A stretch of DNA of 38,060 bases from JAFGHJ01 sp964606065 (GCA_964606065.1 CAZSEX010000017.1:1-38060), one strand, 5' to 3'; shown: positions 1 through 8,582, counted from the stretch's first letter. Notes: a model not told the origin generated them from the sequence alone. Program-made: numbers and translations.

Positions 1-210
1 ATCGAATTTTCCCCTGCCGTGCAGGGCAAGGCAGTCCACTCCGCTGTTCTCTAATTTTTCCGAGACAGGACCCCATCCTTTAAAAGCGAGAACTTTGACC
101 TTATAACCGCGCGTCTTCATTCGTGGCGCGATTAGAGATATCATGTTCTCGGCGCCCCCCAGCGTATAACCAACCGTAACAAAAAGAATATCTTTTACCG
201 GTCTTTTCAA
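1..210 (-). CDS. Glycosyltransferase, GT4-like, N-terminal 70 residues only (cut by window edge)
   Basis: Only the N-terminus is visible; the gene runs off the left edge. Reading from a TTG at 210 gives 70 codons without a stop. The start is a hydrophobic beta strand (DILFVTVGYTLGGAEN), then MISLIAPRMKTRGYKVKVLA and a strand near GVDCLALHG. The GGAE motif followed by a helix and the GY-V-V-LAF strand are typical of the N-terminal Rossmann domain of GT4 glycosyltransferases that bind the acceptor. The TTG overlaps the dinG stop by 4 bases, so it is probably the last visible cistron of the murJ operon and translationally coupled. The likely role is glycan or envelope sugar transfer, but the substrate cannot be told. 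A start further upstream inside dinG is possible but unlikely given the family N-terminus. Confidence 0.7.
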   Translation of the reverse strand, partial: MKRPVKDILFVTVGYTLGGAENMISLIAPRMKTRGYKVKVLAFKGWGPVSEKLENSGVDCLALHGRGKFD

Positions 211-2798
211 AATGGTTCCCATTCTGCATCTTCCGTAAATACACTGTAGATTTTTCCTTCTTTAAACCATGAATTAAGAGCGTTCTGGGTTTCTAAACTT
301 GTTCTTACCACGCAAATCTCCGTCGGTAAAGATTCAAGAAATACAGACCCGTAGGATTTGTTAAGGACCCGGGTATCCAGGATGATAACCGCTCCCATGT
401 CTCTTGTAGAACGAATCAACCTTCCGAATCCCTGTTTGAATCTTAAAACGGAAAGGGGCAAAACGTAGGAAAAAAAACCGCCGAGACCTTTTTTTTCGAA
501 ATAAGCAGATTTGGCGCCTACTAAGGGTTCAGAAGGATTGGGGAAAGGTAATTTCTCTATCACTACAATTTCGAGAGATTTGCCGGGTACGTCGATTCCC
601 TGCCAGAAAGATCCGGTTCCAAAAAGAACAGAAGCAGGGTTTTCTTTAAAAAGTGTTAGTAGCTTTTTTCTTGATTTTCCGAAGCCCTGTATTAAAAGTT
701 CTCTGCCCAGTGCCTCGAAATCGGAATAAACCTGCTGATAAACACCTTTCATGTGTTTGTAAGACATGAATAATACCAGGGTTCCTCTCTCTTGAGGTAT
801 TATAATATCCCTTATGAATTGACTCACCTGATCGATAAAGTTTGAATCTCCGGGATCGGGAATATAAGCAGGAACTATCGTTAAAGCCTGTTCTTTAAAT
901 TTATAGGTATCAGGAAGAGACACTTCCTTTAACCGTTCGCCGAAACTGTTTAATCCTAAGATATTTTTAATAAAATCAAAAGATTCGCCCACTGTTAAAG
1001 TAGCCGAAGTCATAACAAAGGAATCGAGATTGGGGTAAAGAAATTCTTTAAGATAAGGGGTTAAGTCGAGAGGAGCGGCTATAAGTTCTATAGATGAAAG
1101 TCTCAAACGATGAGGTATTTTGTAATAAAAAACCCTGTCATCTTCTTCCTGTTCTATTATAATTCTAAATTTCGAGATAATTTCTTTAAACTTCTCTTTT
1201 TCGGATTGGTCCTTTAATTCGACTGAAGAAAGAAGAGAAAGTATTCTTTCCAGAGATTCCTGAAGAGATCGCAGCGATGATTTGTTTTCCCCTCTATACA
1301 GACCTTCCTGATAATTAATGGAGGAGAGAGCTTTTTCCGCGATTTTTTCAAATGTTTCTTTCGCCGTATCGATTACTTTTTTTATTTCATTGAGGATTTC
1401 TCTTTTTTTTAAGTTTCTGGATACGTTGTTGAGGATGGATTGAATTTCTCCAAAACTTATGCTCAATGAAAATCCCGAAGTGGCGGCTCTTTCCAATTCG
1501 TGGGCTTCATCGAAGATAACGTTTTTGGCGTTCGGTTTGCCGGTAAAGAAAAGAGCGTGATTTACAAGAATAAGATCGGCGTCTTTCAATCTCTTTTTCA
1601 TATTATAGTAAAAACAATCCCGGTAATAGGGACATAATTCTTTTTTGCAGGATTCGTCCATTGCTATCAATCCTTGATTTATTTCCCTGAAAACATAGGA
1701 AATTTCAGAAAGGTCACCGGTTCTTGTGAGAGAACTCCAGAATAACAAAGCGCAGAGTGAAACGGGTTCGAGGTTTTTGGGTAGTTCTTTCATTTTTAGA
1801 AGGCAGAGATAGTTTGAGCGACCTTTTTCAAGAACCGTGTTTACTCCACACCCGATTATTTCTTCGGCAAAAGGAATGTCTTGATTGAAAAGTTGCTGCT
1901 GGAGGTTTTTTGTGTAACTCGATATGTATATCGGGTTTTCTTCATCCCTGCTCATCAGAATGCCGGGAATCAGATACGCCAACGATTTGCCTGTACCCGC
2001 GGACGACTCGACCAGAAGAAATTCTCCATTAGCCATTGTGGCTTGAACCAATTCAGCCATCATGAGTTGCGAGTTTCTCTCTTCCAGATTTTTATTTTTA
2101 AAATACTCTCTTATTGAGGTATGATTTTTGCAAATTTCGTTTCCTCTGTTTTCTCTAAAGTTGACAGGAATTTCAAACGGATAAGGCTTTCTGTTTAATC
2201 CCTTATGTAAAGAAATCTCCAGGGCTTTTTTCACAAGCCCGGCTTCATTGCACTTCCCTTCTAAAACCTCTAATTGTTTTTTTAGAAGTTCCGGATCCAG
2301 GTTGGTCATTAAGTCGAATATTTTTAAAAAGATTTCACCGGTCATTTCCGCGTCGTCGCTTGCTCTGTGCGCTTTCTCGTAAGGTATTTTGAAGTATTCT
2401 ACGATACCTGAAAGGCTATGGCTGGAAACAAAAGGGAGATATATTCTACTTAAGTTATATGTGTCATAGGTTACATTTTTGACAGAAAAAGTTCTTTCTA
2501 AGAAACTGATATCAAAGGAAATGTTGTGCCCCACTAAGGGTTTATTCTTGATGAAATCTTTGATGTCAGGAATTATTTTATCTAAAGTTGGGCTCGAATA
2601 GAGATCTTCCTGTTTTATTCCGGTGAGCATTAAAACATTATCGGAGACGGTCTTGCGCGGATTGATTGTTGCGGTAAATTTTTCTTTAATTTTCCCTTTT
2701 TCAAAAAGGACTAACCCCACCTCGATTATCGTTTCAAGTTGAGGATCGAGGCCTGTTGTTTCCAGGTCGATGGCTACAAAAGATTCAATCTTTTCCAC
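207..2798 (-). CDS. dinG: DinG-family ATP-dependent DNA helicase fused to a DnaQ-like 3'-5' exonuclease
   Basis: An 863-residue fusion. Residues 1-165 form a DEDDh exonuclease: Exo I DLETTGL with D11/E13, Exo II HNISFD (91-96), and Exo III H144-RAS-D148. From about 245 an XPD/DinG superfamily 2 helicase follows: Walker A ESSAGTGKS (264-272) and DEAH box (430-433). Four cysteines (C332, C384, C389, C395) are placed as in the Fe-S cluster of XPD/DinG helicases. Late motifs include GTGSFWQGIDVPG and QGFGRLIRS. This domain order is the Firmicutes-type DinG; the E. coli protein lacks the exonuclease. All key residues are present, so it is probably an active repair or R-loop-processing enzyme. It is coupled to its neighbours: its ATG lies inside the end of the pseudouridine synthase gene (14-base overlap) and its stop overlaps the glycosyltransferase start. 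Confidence 0.93.
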   Translation of the reverse strand: MEKIESFVAIDLETTGLDPQLETIIEVGLVLFEKGKIKEKFTATINPRKTVSDNVLMLTGIKQEDLYSSPTLDKIIPDIKDFIKNKPLVGHNISFDISFLERTFSVKNVTYDTYNLSRIYLPFVSSHSLSGIVEYFKIPYEKAHRASDDAEMTGEIFLKIFDLMTNLDPELLKKQLEVLEGKCNEAGLVKKALEISLHKGLNRKPYPFEIPVNFRENRGNEICKNHTSIREYFKNKNLEERNSQLMMAELVQATMANGEFLLVESSAGTGKSLAYLIPGILMSRDEENPIYISSYTKNLQQQLFNQDIPFAEEIIGCGVNTVLEKGRSNYLCLLKMKELPKNLEPVSLCALLFWSSLTRTGDLSEISYVFREINQGLIAMDESCKKELCPYYRDCFYYNMKKRLKDADLILVNHALFFTGKPNAKNVIFDEAHELERAATSGFSLSISFGEIQSILNNVSRNLKKREILNEIKKVIDTAKETFEKIAEKALSSINYQEGLYRGENKSSLRSLQESLERILSLLSSVELKDQSEKEKFKEIISKFRIIIEQEEDDRVFYYKIPHRLRLSSIELIAAPLDLTPYLKEFLYPNLDSFVMTSATLTVGESFDFIKNILGLNSFGERLKEVSLPDTYKFKEQALTIVPAYIPDPGDSNFIDQVSQFIRDIIIPQERGTLVLFMSYKHMKGVYQQVYSDFEALGRELLIQGFGKSRKKLLTLFKENPASVLFGTGSFWQGIDVPGKSLEIVVIEKLPFPNPSEPLVGAKSAYFEKKGLGGFFSYVLPLSVLRFKQGFGRLIRSTRDMGAVIILDTRVLNKSYGSVFLESLPTEICVVRTSLETQNALNSWFKEGKIYSVFTEDAEWEPF

Positions 2799-3492
2799 GA
2801 ACGATACCTTTCAATTTTGAAACTTCGTCCGGAGTGAGTTTCCGCCACTCTCCAGTCTTAAGACCGCATAGTTTAATGTTGCCGATTTTTATACGTTTAA
2901 GCCGTTCGGCTCTGTAACCGAGCATACCCAGCATCCTTCTTATTTCTCTGTTTTTCCCCTCTTTCAGGGTTACTATTATTTTGTTGCCTTTTTTAAAAAC
3001 GACTTTACTTGCCTTAAGATAATCGTCTCCGATCCGTATTCCTTCTTCCATTTTTTTTAGCTCTTTCCCTGGAATCCTGGGTAAAGTGACCTCGTATTCT
3101 TTTTCAATCTCGAAAGAAGGATGGGTTAATTTATGTGCGAGATTTCCGTCATTTGTGATTAAAATAAGGCCTTCGGATTCTTTATCTAATCTTCCTACAG
3201 GAACCAATCCTTTCTCCTCACAAGAAATAAAATCCATCACTGTTTTCCTGCTTAATTCGTCTCTGACCGTAGTAATTACTTCTCTTGGTTTGTTAAAAAT
3301 TATGTATGTCCAGTTCTGGGGGATTTCGATTTTTTGTCCTTCAAGCTCAACTATATCCTTTTCGGGATTAACCTGAACAAAAGGTTCGGTTACAACCTTC
3401 CCGTTAATTTTTACCAGCCCTTTTTTAATCAGGGCTTCCGCTTCCCTTCTGGATACCAGTCCCGCCCTCGCCAAAAAACGCTGAATTCTCAT
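2785..3492 (-). CDS. rluB: 23S/16S rRNA pseudouridine synthase, RsuA/RluB family
   Basis: A 235-residue protein with an N-terminal S4 RNA-binding domain (RIQRFLARAGLVSRREAE, about 2-50) and a catalytic domain with the family motif GRLDKESEGLILITNDG, where D103 is the expected catalytic aspartate. Later KEGKNREIRRML is the family's conserved block. It isomerises uridine to pseudouridine in ribosomal RNA. RluB (23S) is favoured over RsuA because the gene sits next to scpB, a very common rluB context, but the sequence alone does not separate them. The start ATG at 3492 is firm because the S4 fold begins right there. It therefore lies 68 bases inside the end of scpB, in another frame. The stop overlaps dinG by 14 bases. 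Confidence 0.92.
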   Translation of the reverse strand: MRIQRFLARAGLVSRREAEALIKKGLVKINGKVVTEPFVQVNPEKDIVELEGQKIEIPQNWTYIIFNKPREVITTVRDELSRKTVMDFISCEEKGLVPVGRLDKESEGLILITNDGNLAHKLTHPSFEIEKEYEVTLPRIPGKELKKMEEGIRIGDDYLKASKVVFKKGNKIIVTLKEGKNREIRRMLGMLGYRAERLKRIKIGNIKLCGLKTGEWRKLTPDEVSKLKGIVRGKD

Positions 3493-3997
3493 CCTCTATT
3501 TTGGGAAGATCTTTTAGAGAATTAAGGAGAAAAGTTTCTAAAAACTTTCCGGTTGTTCCGTATAAAAAGGGATGCCCGAAAATATCTTCCTTTCCGATGA
3601 TCTTTATTAAACCTGAATCCTGGAGAGTATGGATTACTCCGGAGCTGTCAACCCCTCGTATTTTTTCTATTTCTCTCCGTGTTATGGGCTGTTTGTATGC
3701 AATAATTGCCAGGGTTGTCAGAGCAGCCCTGGATAAATATAATTCTCTTTTTCCCGTAAGGCGCTTTATTATTTCTGAAAATTCGGGTTTGGTAAAAAGA
3801 CTGTATCCGTTATTCACTTTCTTGATAACAAAAACTCTGTCGGTTTCATCATATTCTTTTTCTAAAAGCGCAAGCGCCTTTTCCACATTGCCTGCAGGAC
3901 AATTCAGTACGCCCGCCATTTTTGCGGAACTTAATGGTTCTGATGAAACAAATAATAGAGCTTCTACCGATTTTTTAATATCTTTAATAATCTGCAT
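3425..3997 (-). CDS. scpB: Segregation and condensation protein B
   Basis: A 190-residue ScpB with two winged-helix domains. KKSVEALLFVSSEPLS opens the first; LSRAALTTLAIIAYKQPITR then EIEKIRGVDSSGVIHTL marks the second, the signature of the family; GHPFLYGTT follows. ScpB works with ScpA and SMC in chromosome condensation and segregation. No scpA lies beside it here. The body is of normal length, but the last 20 or so residues (Gly/Ser-rich, ending GTGIQKGSGSPD) are read from the same DNA as the first codons of the next gene, in a different frame. Its own start (ATG 3997) lies 34 bases inside the end of murJ, which points to translational coupling through the whole operon. Confidence 0.93.
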   Translation of the reverse strand: MQIIKDIKKSVEALLFVSSEPLSSAKMAGVLNCPAGNVEKALALLEKEYDETDRVFVIKKVNNGYSLFTKPEFSEIIKRLTGKRELYLSRAALTTLAIIAYKQPITRREIEKIRGVDSSGVIHTLQDSGLIKIIGKEDIFGHPFLYGTTGKFLETFLLNSLKDLPKIEDENSAFFGEGGTGIQKGSGSPD

Positions 3998-5448
3998 ATC
4001 TCTTCAATTTTTAATATATAACCCAAACAGATAAAAATCAAGACAAAAACCAAACCACCAAAGAAGAAAGATACGATATCGTTGCTTATTTTTTCTATGT
4101 AAATTACAGGGGTGGTAGCGGCAGCGGAAATAAAAAACAAACGCAGAAAAAACAAAAGCGAGTCTGCTAAGGCTTTACGGTATGGTTTTATTAGTAGGGC
4201 GAATTGGATTATCCCGGAAATCGAAACGGCAAGAGCCAGCCCCCTGGCTCCCAAACTATTTAAAAGAACCACTGCTGACAAAATATTAATTATCATCGAA
4301 ATGTAGCTTATCTTCATGGGTGTCTTTGTGTCTTTTCTGGAAAAATATACATTGCTTATTACTTTGCTGCCCGCTATAAAAGGTATTCCAAAAAGATAAA
4401 AAAGAAGAATAGCAGAAGTTTGTAGTGAGTCTTGAGCAAGAAAAGCGCCACGTTGATAAATAATTCTAACAACAGGCAAACGGACAGCAAACAGAAAAAA
4501 AACAGAAGGAATCGAAAGTAAGAAAACGGCTCGGAGCGACGCCAATATATAAGGATATTGGTCGAGTTTGGAAGCCGCTTTTCTTGAAAGTTCGGGTAAG
4601 GAAACAACGGCTACCGCCACCCCGAACATTCCCAGAGGTAACTGCATTATTCTGTAGGCATAACTCAGATTGGATATATTCCCGGCAGCAAGCAGTGAAG
4701 CCAGAAAAAGAGTGACTGCTACATTTATTTTTGTTGAAGCGTATGCTAAAAAAACAGGAATCAGGAGATGGAAAGATTGTTTCACGCCGGGATGTTTCAG
4801 ACGCGGTTTTTTCAATTTGATTCCGGATTTAGGAAGAAAAAAAAGCAGAAATAAAAGCTGAATAATGCCTCCCGCGAGAATGCCGAAAGCTGCTCCAAAA
4901 ATACCAGATTTATTGTGCAGTAAAAACGAGAGTATTATTACTGAAATATTAAAAAAAACCGTGTAAATTCCGGTTATAAAAAAACGATCGAAACACATCA
5001 AGACGCCCATAACTACCGAAGCAAGAGAAATTAGTATCAGAAAAGGAAACATTATTCGGGTGAGAGCGACAGCTGCCCGGAATTGTACAGGGTCGCGTTG
5101 AAAACCTCTCGCCAGAAAAGAAATTAAAAAAGGAGAAAAAAGTATCCCCAGAGAAACCACAATAATAAGTATTATGGTAAGAGGCAGAAGAAAAGACGAT
5201 AAATATTCACTCGCGCTTTTTTCCCCTTCTTTTGAGTGGTACTCTGAAAAAACGGGTACAAAAGCCGCGTTCATACCGCCCTCGCCGAAGAAATCTCTAA
5301 AAAGATTGGGTATATTAAAGGCAACTCTGAAAGCATCCATCAAAGCGGATGAGCCGAAAAGGTATGCAAAAGCCACTTCTCTTCCCAGTCCGGTGATTCT
5401 CGACAATAATGTTCCTATACTGAATCCGCCCACTTTCTTCAATTTCAT
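3964..5448 (-). CDS. murJ: Lipid II flippase MurJ (MviN family)
   Basis: A polytopic membrane protein of 494 residues from ATG 5448, with about 13-14 hydrophobic helices. The N-terminus has the MurJ signature: GTLLSRITGLGREVAFAYLF, then DAFRVAFNIPNLFRDFFGEG and the NAAFVPVFSEY block. It flips lipid II across the inner membrane for peptidoglycan synthesis. The frame stays open to a TTG at 5505, which would add 19 residues. I reject that start because the same bases form the -35 box of a good promoter, so such a transcript would not contain it. From ATG 5448 the leader would be about 23 nt with a weak GA-rich ribosome site (AAGAGAAAG). The end overlaps scpB. It is the first gene of the operon. 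Confidence 0.93.
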   Translation of the reverse strand: MKLKKVGGFSIGTLLSRITGLGREVAFAYLFGSSALMDAFRVAFNIPNLFRDFFGEGGMNAAFVPVFSEYHSKEGEKSASEYLSSFLLPLTIILIIVVSLGILFSPFLISFLARGFQRDPVQFRAAVALTRIMFPFLILISLASVVMGVLMCFDRFFITGIYTVFFNISVIILSFLLHNKSGIFGAAFGILAGGIIQLLFLLFFLPKSGIKLKKPRLKHPGVKQSFHLLIPVFLAYASTKINVAVTLFLASLLAAGNISNLSYAYRIMQLPLGMFGVAVAVVSLPELSRKAASKLDQYPYILASLRAVFLLSIPSVFFLFAVRLPVVRIIYQRGAFLAQDSLQTSAILLFYLFGIPFIAGSKVISNVYFSRKDTKTPMKISYISMIINILSAVVLLNSLGARGLALAVSISGIIQFALLIKPYRKALADSLLFFLRLFFISAAATTPVIYIEKISNDIVSFFFGGLVFVLIFICLGYILKIEEICRLLKILKNR

Positions 5449-5477
5449 AATCTGTTTACTTTCTCTTATTTTGTTAT

Positions 5478-5505
5478 AGGATACAAAACGCATAACCAAA
5501 GTCAA
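5478..5505 (-). promoter_or_regulatory. Sigma-70 promoter of the murJ operon
   Basis: On the minus strand, -35 TTGACT (5505-5500), a 16-base spacer, and -10 TATCCT (5483-5478). The predicted RNA start is near 5471, giving a leader of about 23 nt to ATG 5448. A CCCTCC run precedes the -35, as in the other promoters of this window. It is divergent from the riboflavin promoter about 60 bases away. Confidence 0.55.
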
Positions 5506-5563
5506 GGAGGGAAAATTGTTAGAAGGTTGAGACGCCAGGTGATTAATGGGCGGAGTTTCCCTC

Positions 5564-5592
5564 TTGACAAATTCTCAAAATATCTTAATTAT
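5564..5592 (+). promoter_or_regulatory. Sigma-70 promoter of the riboflavin operon
   Basis: A perfect -35 TTGACA (5564-5569), preceded by CCCTC, then a 17-base spacer and a weak -10 AATTAT (5587-5592). Initiation near 5599 would put the first base of the RNA at the 5' strand of riboswitch helix P1, leaving no other leader. The -10 assignment is less sure than the -35, since TATAAA at 5590 is an alternative with a long spacer. Confidence 0.6.
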
Positions 5593-5599
5593 AAAATAT

Positions 5600-5707
5600 C
5601 TCTTCGGGGTTGGGTGAAATTCCCGACCGGCGGTGAAAGCCCGCGAGGAGCAATCCTGATTCGGTGGAATACCGAAGCCGACGGTTAAAGTCCGGATGGG
5701 AGAAGAG
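5600..5707 (+). promoter_or_regulatory. FMN riboswitch (RFN element)
   Basis: The conserved RFN core is directly readable: TTCGGGG, GGGTGAAATTCCCGACCGGC, GGTGAAAGCCCGCGAG, then the variable arm, then GCCGACGGTTAAAGTCCGGA. Helix P1 is formed by CTCTTC (5600-5605) and GAAGAG (5702-5707). Known RFN elements bind FMN and reduce expression of riboflavin genes. It stands directly upstream of ribD, and the downstream hairpin (next entry) is the expected switch output. Confidence 0.96.
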
Positions 5708-5716
5708 AATATAAGA

Positions 5717-5740
5717 ACCCCCCGGAGAGGGGTGTTTTTT
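5717..5740 (+). terminator. Riboswitch-controlled intrinsic terminator that includes the ribD ribosome site
   Basis: ACCCC (5717-5721) pairs with GGGGT (5729-5733), followed after one G by six T (5735-5740): a short intrinsic terminator right after P1. The 3' arm and loop hold GGAGAGGGG (5724-5732), the only ribosome binding site for the ribD GTG at 5741. The hairpin could therefore act both by ending transcription and by hiding the Shine-Dalgarno sequence. The stem is short, so its strength is uncertain. Confidence 0.7.
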
Positions 5741-6805
5741 GTGAATAAGTTAGATGAATATTTTTTGAAAAAGACGTTCGAACTTGCCAGGAAGGGAACG
5801 GGCATCGTTTCTCCAAATCCTCTCGTAGGAGCCTGTGTGGTAAAAGAAGGAGCAATTGTAGGAAAGGGATATCACAGGGGTGTGGGGACGCCTCATGCCG
5901 AGGTCGAAGCTTTAAAAGAAGCTGGTAGTGGAGCAAATGGAGCCACTCTCTATGTTTCTCTCGAACCCTGTGTCCACCACGGCAATACCCCTCCCTGTAC
6001 CGAAGCTATAGAATCGAGCGGAATACGAAGGGTCGTTGCTCCTATAAAGGATTCCAACCCGCTTGTAAATGGAAAAGGTTTTGAATATTTAAAAAGCAGA
6101 GGTATAGAAGTCACTTCAGGAATTCTTGAAGATGAAGCGAAAGAGCTAAATGCTTTCTATTTAAAATACATTACCACTAAAATCCCTTTTGTAATTTTAA
6201 AAGCCGCGGTTACTCTCGACGGAAAAATAGGTGACCCCGGCAGGGGAATTTTCAAAATATCGGGTGAGGAATCCCACCTGGAAGTCCACCGTTTGAGAAA
6301 TCAGGTGGATGCGTTATTAATCGGTGTGGGTACCGTTTTAATAGACGATCCCGCTCTTACTGTACGGAAGGTAAAAGAAATAAAACAGCCTTACAAAATA
6401 ATAATAGATCCCGAACTTAAGTGTCCTGCGAACGCGAAGATTTTTAAAGAAGGAGGCAAGGTTATCCTTGTGACGATTGATAAAAAAGCAAAAGAAAAAT
6501 ATCCTTCTGCGGAAATATGGCAGTTTGAAGAGAAAGACGGTTTAATAGATATTGGAGACATATTGAAAAAAGCCGGCGCAGAAAAGATTAACTCGATTAT
6601 GGTGGAAGGAGGCAGCGAAACATTCACTCATTTTGTTCAATCGGGAATGGTAGACAGGTATTTGCTTTTCTTTTCCCCTTCTTTCATAGGCAGAGGGGTT
6701 CCTTTAATAGATTCTCCTTTAAAAAGAACCTTTTTGGATGCGAGTGTAAGTAAAATAAGTGAAGATATTCTCATAGAGGTTAACAATGTTCACGGGAATA
6801 ATTAA
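5741..6805 (+). CDS. ribD: Bifunctional diaminohydroxyphosphoribosylaminopyrimidine deaminase / 5-amino-6-(5-phosphoribosylamino)uracil reductase
   Basis: A 354-residue fusion that does steps 2 and 3 of riboflavin synthesis from GTP. The N-terminal zinc deaminase has H52-A-E54 and a P76-C77...P85-C86 motif (SLEPCVHHGNTPPC). The reductase domain follows from about residue 147 (VILKAAVTLDGKIGD, later MVEGGSE). I take GTG 5741 as start. An upstream in-frame ATG at 5696 lies inside the riboswitch P1 helix and would add 15 unlike-family residues, while GTG is preceded by GGAGAGGGG and the family N-terminus begins just after. Control is by the FMN riboswitch. The 3' end overlaps ribE by 20 bases, and the order ribD-ribE-ribBA-ribH is the classic cluster. 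Confidence 0.95.
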   Translation: MNKLDEYFLKKTFELARKGTGIVSPNPLVGACVVKEGAIVGKGYHRGVGTPHAEVEALKEAGSGANGATLYVSLEPCVHHGNTPPCTEAIESSGIRRVVAPIKDSNPLVNGKGFEYLKSRGIEVTSGILEDEAKELNAFYLKYITTKIPFVILKAAVTLDGKIGDPGRGIFKISGEESHLEVHRLRNQVDALLIGVGTVLIDDPALTVRKVKEIKQPYKIIIDPELKCPANAKIFKEGGKVILVTIDKKAKEKYPSAEIWQFEEKDGLIDIGDILKKAGAEKINSIMVEGGSETFTHFVQSGMVDRYLLFFSPSFIGRGVPLIDSPLKRTFLDASVSKISEDILIEVNNVHGNN

Positions 6806-7367
6806 GAGCGTAATTAGATTAGAAAGGATAAAAAATGGCAGAGGCAATATGGTACTACATTTGCCGCTTCCTTTTCCCGCCAATATAGGAGATAGTGTTT
6901 CCGTTAACGGTGCCTGTTTGACAGTTTCGGAAATATCGGGCAAAACTTATATTTTTAATGTTTCTTCTGAAACGGTTGAAAGAAGTAATCTTTCTCGTTT
7001 ACATGCAGGCGATTGGGTAAATATTGAACCTTCTCTCGCTACTTCCGATTTACTCCATGGACACATAGTTTACGGACATGTCGACGGAATCGGAAAAATA
7101 CTGAACATAAAAAAAAGATTCGATTTTTCCGATTTTATTATAGAATTCCCTTCGGAACTTTCAAATTTAATAGCCGAGAAAGGAAGTGTTGCTCTGGATG
7201 GGATTTCTCTTACTGTTACGGGAATCGAAAAAAACAGTTTTGAAGTCGTTTTGATTAAGCATACGTTATCTAATACAAACTTTCGATACAAAAAAAGAGG
7301 AGATACCGTGAATATTGAGGTCGATCCGCTGGCGAGATATTTGCAAAAAAGCAGGGAGGTAAAGTGA
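6786..7367 (+). CDS. ribE: Riboflavin synthase, alpha chain
   Basis: A 193-residue protein with the duplicated lumazine-binding fold of riboflavin synthase. Repeat 1 starts MFTGIIKSV and holds VNGACLTV and NVSSETVERSNL. Repeat 2 starts near HGHIVYGHVDGIG and holds VALDGISLTVTGIE and HTLSNTNF. It dismutates two 6,7-dimethyl-8-ribityllumazine molecules to riboflavin. The length is normal (family about 200-220). Its start lies 20 bases inside ribD and its stop shares bases with the ribBA GTG (GTGA), so the four genes are translated as one coupled unit. Some naming systems call this gene ribC or ribB. Confidence 0.95.
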   Translation: MFTGIIKSVIRLERIKNGRGNMVLHLPLPFPANIGDSVSVNGACLTVSEISGKTYIFNVSSETVERSNLSRLHAGDWVNIEPSLATSDLLHGHIVYGHVDGIGKILNIKKRFDFSDFIIEFPSELSNLIAEKGSVALDGISLTVTGIEKNSFEVVLIKHTLSNTNFRYKKRGDTVNIEVDPLARYLQKSREVK

Positions 7368-8569
7368 CTAAATTCAGTTCTATAGAGGACGTAATCGAAG
7401 ACGTTAAAAAGGGAATTCCTTTAATTATTGTAGATGATGAGGAAAGGGAAAACGAAGGAGATTTTGTGGCAGCTTCAGAGAAAATTACTCCGGAGACGAT
7501 AAATTTTATGGCAAAAGAAGGCCGCGGTTTAATCTGCGTTTCCCTCCCCGAGGAAAGGTTAACAGAGCTTGAATTGCCTTTAATGACGACAAATATTACG
7601 GCGCGGCACGGCACAGCCTTTGCCGTCTCAGTCGATGCTAAGGATGGAACCACCACAGGTATAAGCGCTTTCGATAGGGCAGTTACAATTAAAAAACTTA
7701 TTGATCCAGACACAAAGCCCTCCGATCTATCAAGACCCGGTCATGTTTTTCCCATAAGGGCAAAAGAAGGCGGTACTTTAAGAAGAGCCGGACATACTGA
7801 AGCTTCCATGGATATCGCTAAAATTGCCGGATTGTATCCTTCGGCTGTTATTTGCGAAATAATGGATGAAGACGGATCGATGGCGAGATTATCCCGGTTG
7901 CTGAAAATCGCGGAAAAGTATAATTTAAAAGTAGTCACAGTAAAAAGTCTTATAGAGTACAGGCAGAAAAGAGAGAAATTGGTTAAAAGAGAAACAGAGG
8001 TTGATTTTCCTACTCATTACGGCAGGTTTCGTCTTGTTTCCTATGCTAATGTTATAGATGATAAGATTCACATTGCTCTTATAAAAGGAGAAGTCGTAAA
8101 TCAAAAAGACGTTCTGGTAAGAGTTCATTCGGAGTGTTTGACGGGAGATACGCTTCGTTCTCTGCGGTGTGATTGCGGAGAACAACTGGTAAACGCTCTG
8201 AAAGCCATACAGAAAGAAGGCAGAGGTGTTTTTTTATACATGAGACAGGAAGGAAGAGGGATTGGATTGAGAAATAAGCTTAAAGCTTATAAACTTCAAG
8301 ATGAAGGATTCGACACTGTTCAGGCGAATGAGCAGTTAGGATTCAAAACAGATTTAAGGGATTACGGAATAGGGGCACAAATACTAAAGGATCTGGGATT
8401 GTCTACCATCCGTCTTTTGACAAATAACCCAAGAAAAATTGTTGGATTAGAAGGTTATGGGCTGAAGGTAACGGAAAGAATTCCTATAGAAATAGAACCT
8501 TCCAAAGAAAATATTAAATATCTAAAAACGAAGAAAAATAAATTGGGACATACGCTTAAAAATGTTTAA
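7364..8569 (+). CDS. ribBA: Bifunctional 3,4-dihydroxy-2-butanone-4-phosphate synthase / GTP cyclohydrolase II
   Basis: A 401-residue fusion. The N-terminal half is DHBP synthase (acidic loop DDEERENEGD at 24-33; RHGTAFAVS near 81; RAGHTEAS near 141). The C-terminal half is GTP cyclohydrolase II with zinc cysteines C258, C269 and C271 (VHSECLTGD...RCDCG) and the MRQEGRGIGL loop. It makes both precursors of riboflavin, from ribulose 5-phosphate and from GTP. All expected catalytic residues in both halves appear intact, so both activities are likely. It starts at GTG 7364 in the GTGA overlap with ribE, and ribH follows 13 bases after its stop. Confidence 0.95.
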   Translation: MTKFSSIEDVIEDVKKGIPLIIVDDEERENEGDFVAASEKITPETINFMAKEGRGLICVSLPEERLTELELPLMTTNITARHGTAFAVSVDAKDGTTTGISAFDRAVTIKKLIDPDTKPSDLSRPGHVFPIRAKEGGTLRRAGHTEASMDIAKIAGLYPSAVICEIMDEDGSMARLSRLLKIAEKYNLKVVTVKSLIEYRQKREKLVKRETEVDFPTHYGRFRLVSYANVIDDKIHIALIKGEVVNQKDVLVRVHSECLTGDTLRSLRCDCGEQLVNALKAIQKEGRGVFLYMRQEGRGIGLRNKLKAYKLQDEGFDTVQANEQLGFKTDLRDYGIGAQILKDLGLSTIRLLTNNPRKIVGLEGYGLKVTERIPIEIEPSKENIKYLKTKKNKLGHTLKNV

Positions 8570-8582
8570 GTAAGGAGGTATA

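Noticed and set aside
3334..4034. Plus-strand reading frames opposite rluB, scpB and murJ
   Set aside because: They are shadows of well-supported genes on the other strand, with no motifs of their own.
5449..5505. Longer murJ start at TTG 5505
   Set aside because: The TTG is part of the -35 box TTGACT; the family N-terminus begins at ATG 5448.
5696..5740. ribD start at ATG 5696
   Set aside because: It lies in riboswitch helix P1 and the added residues do not resemble the family; GTG 5741 has a ribosome site.
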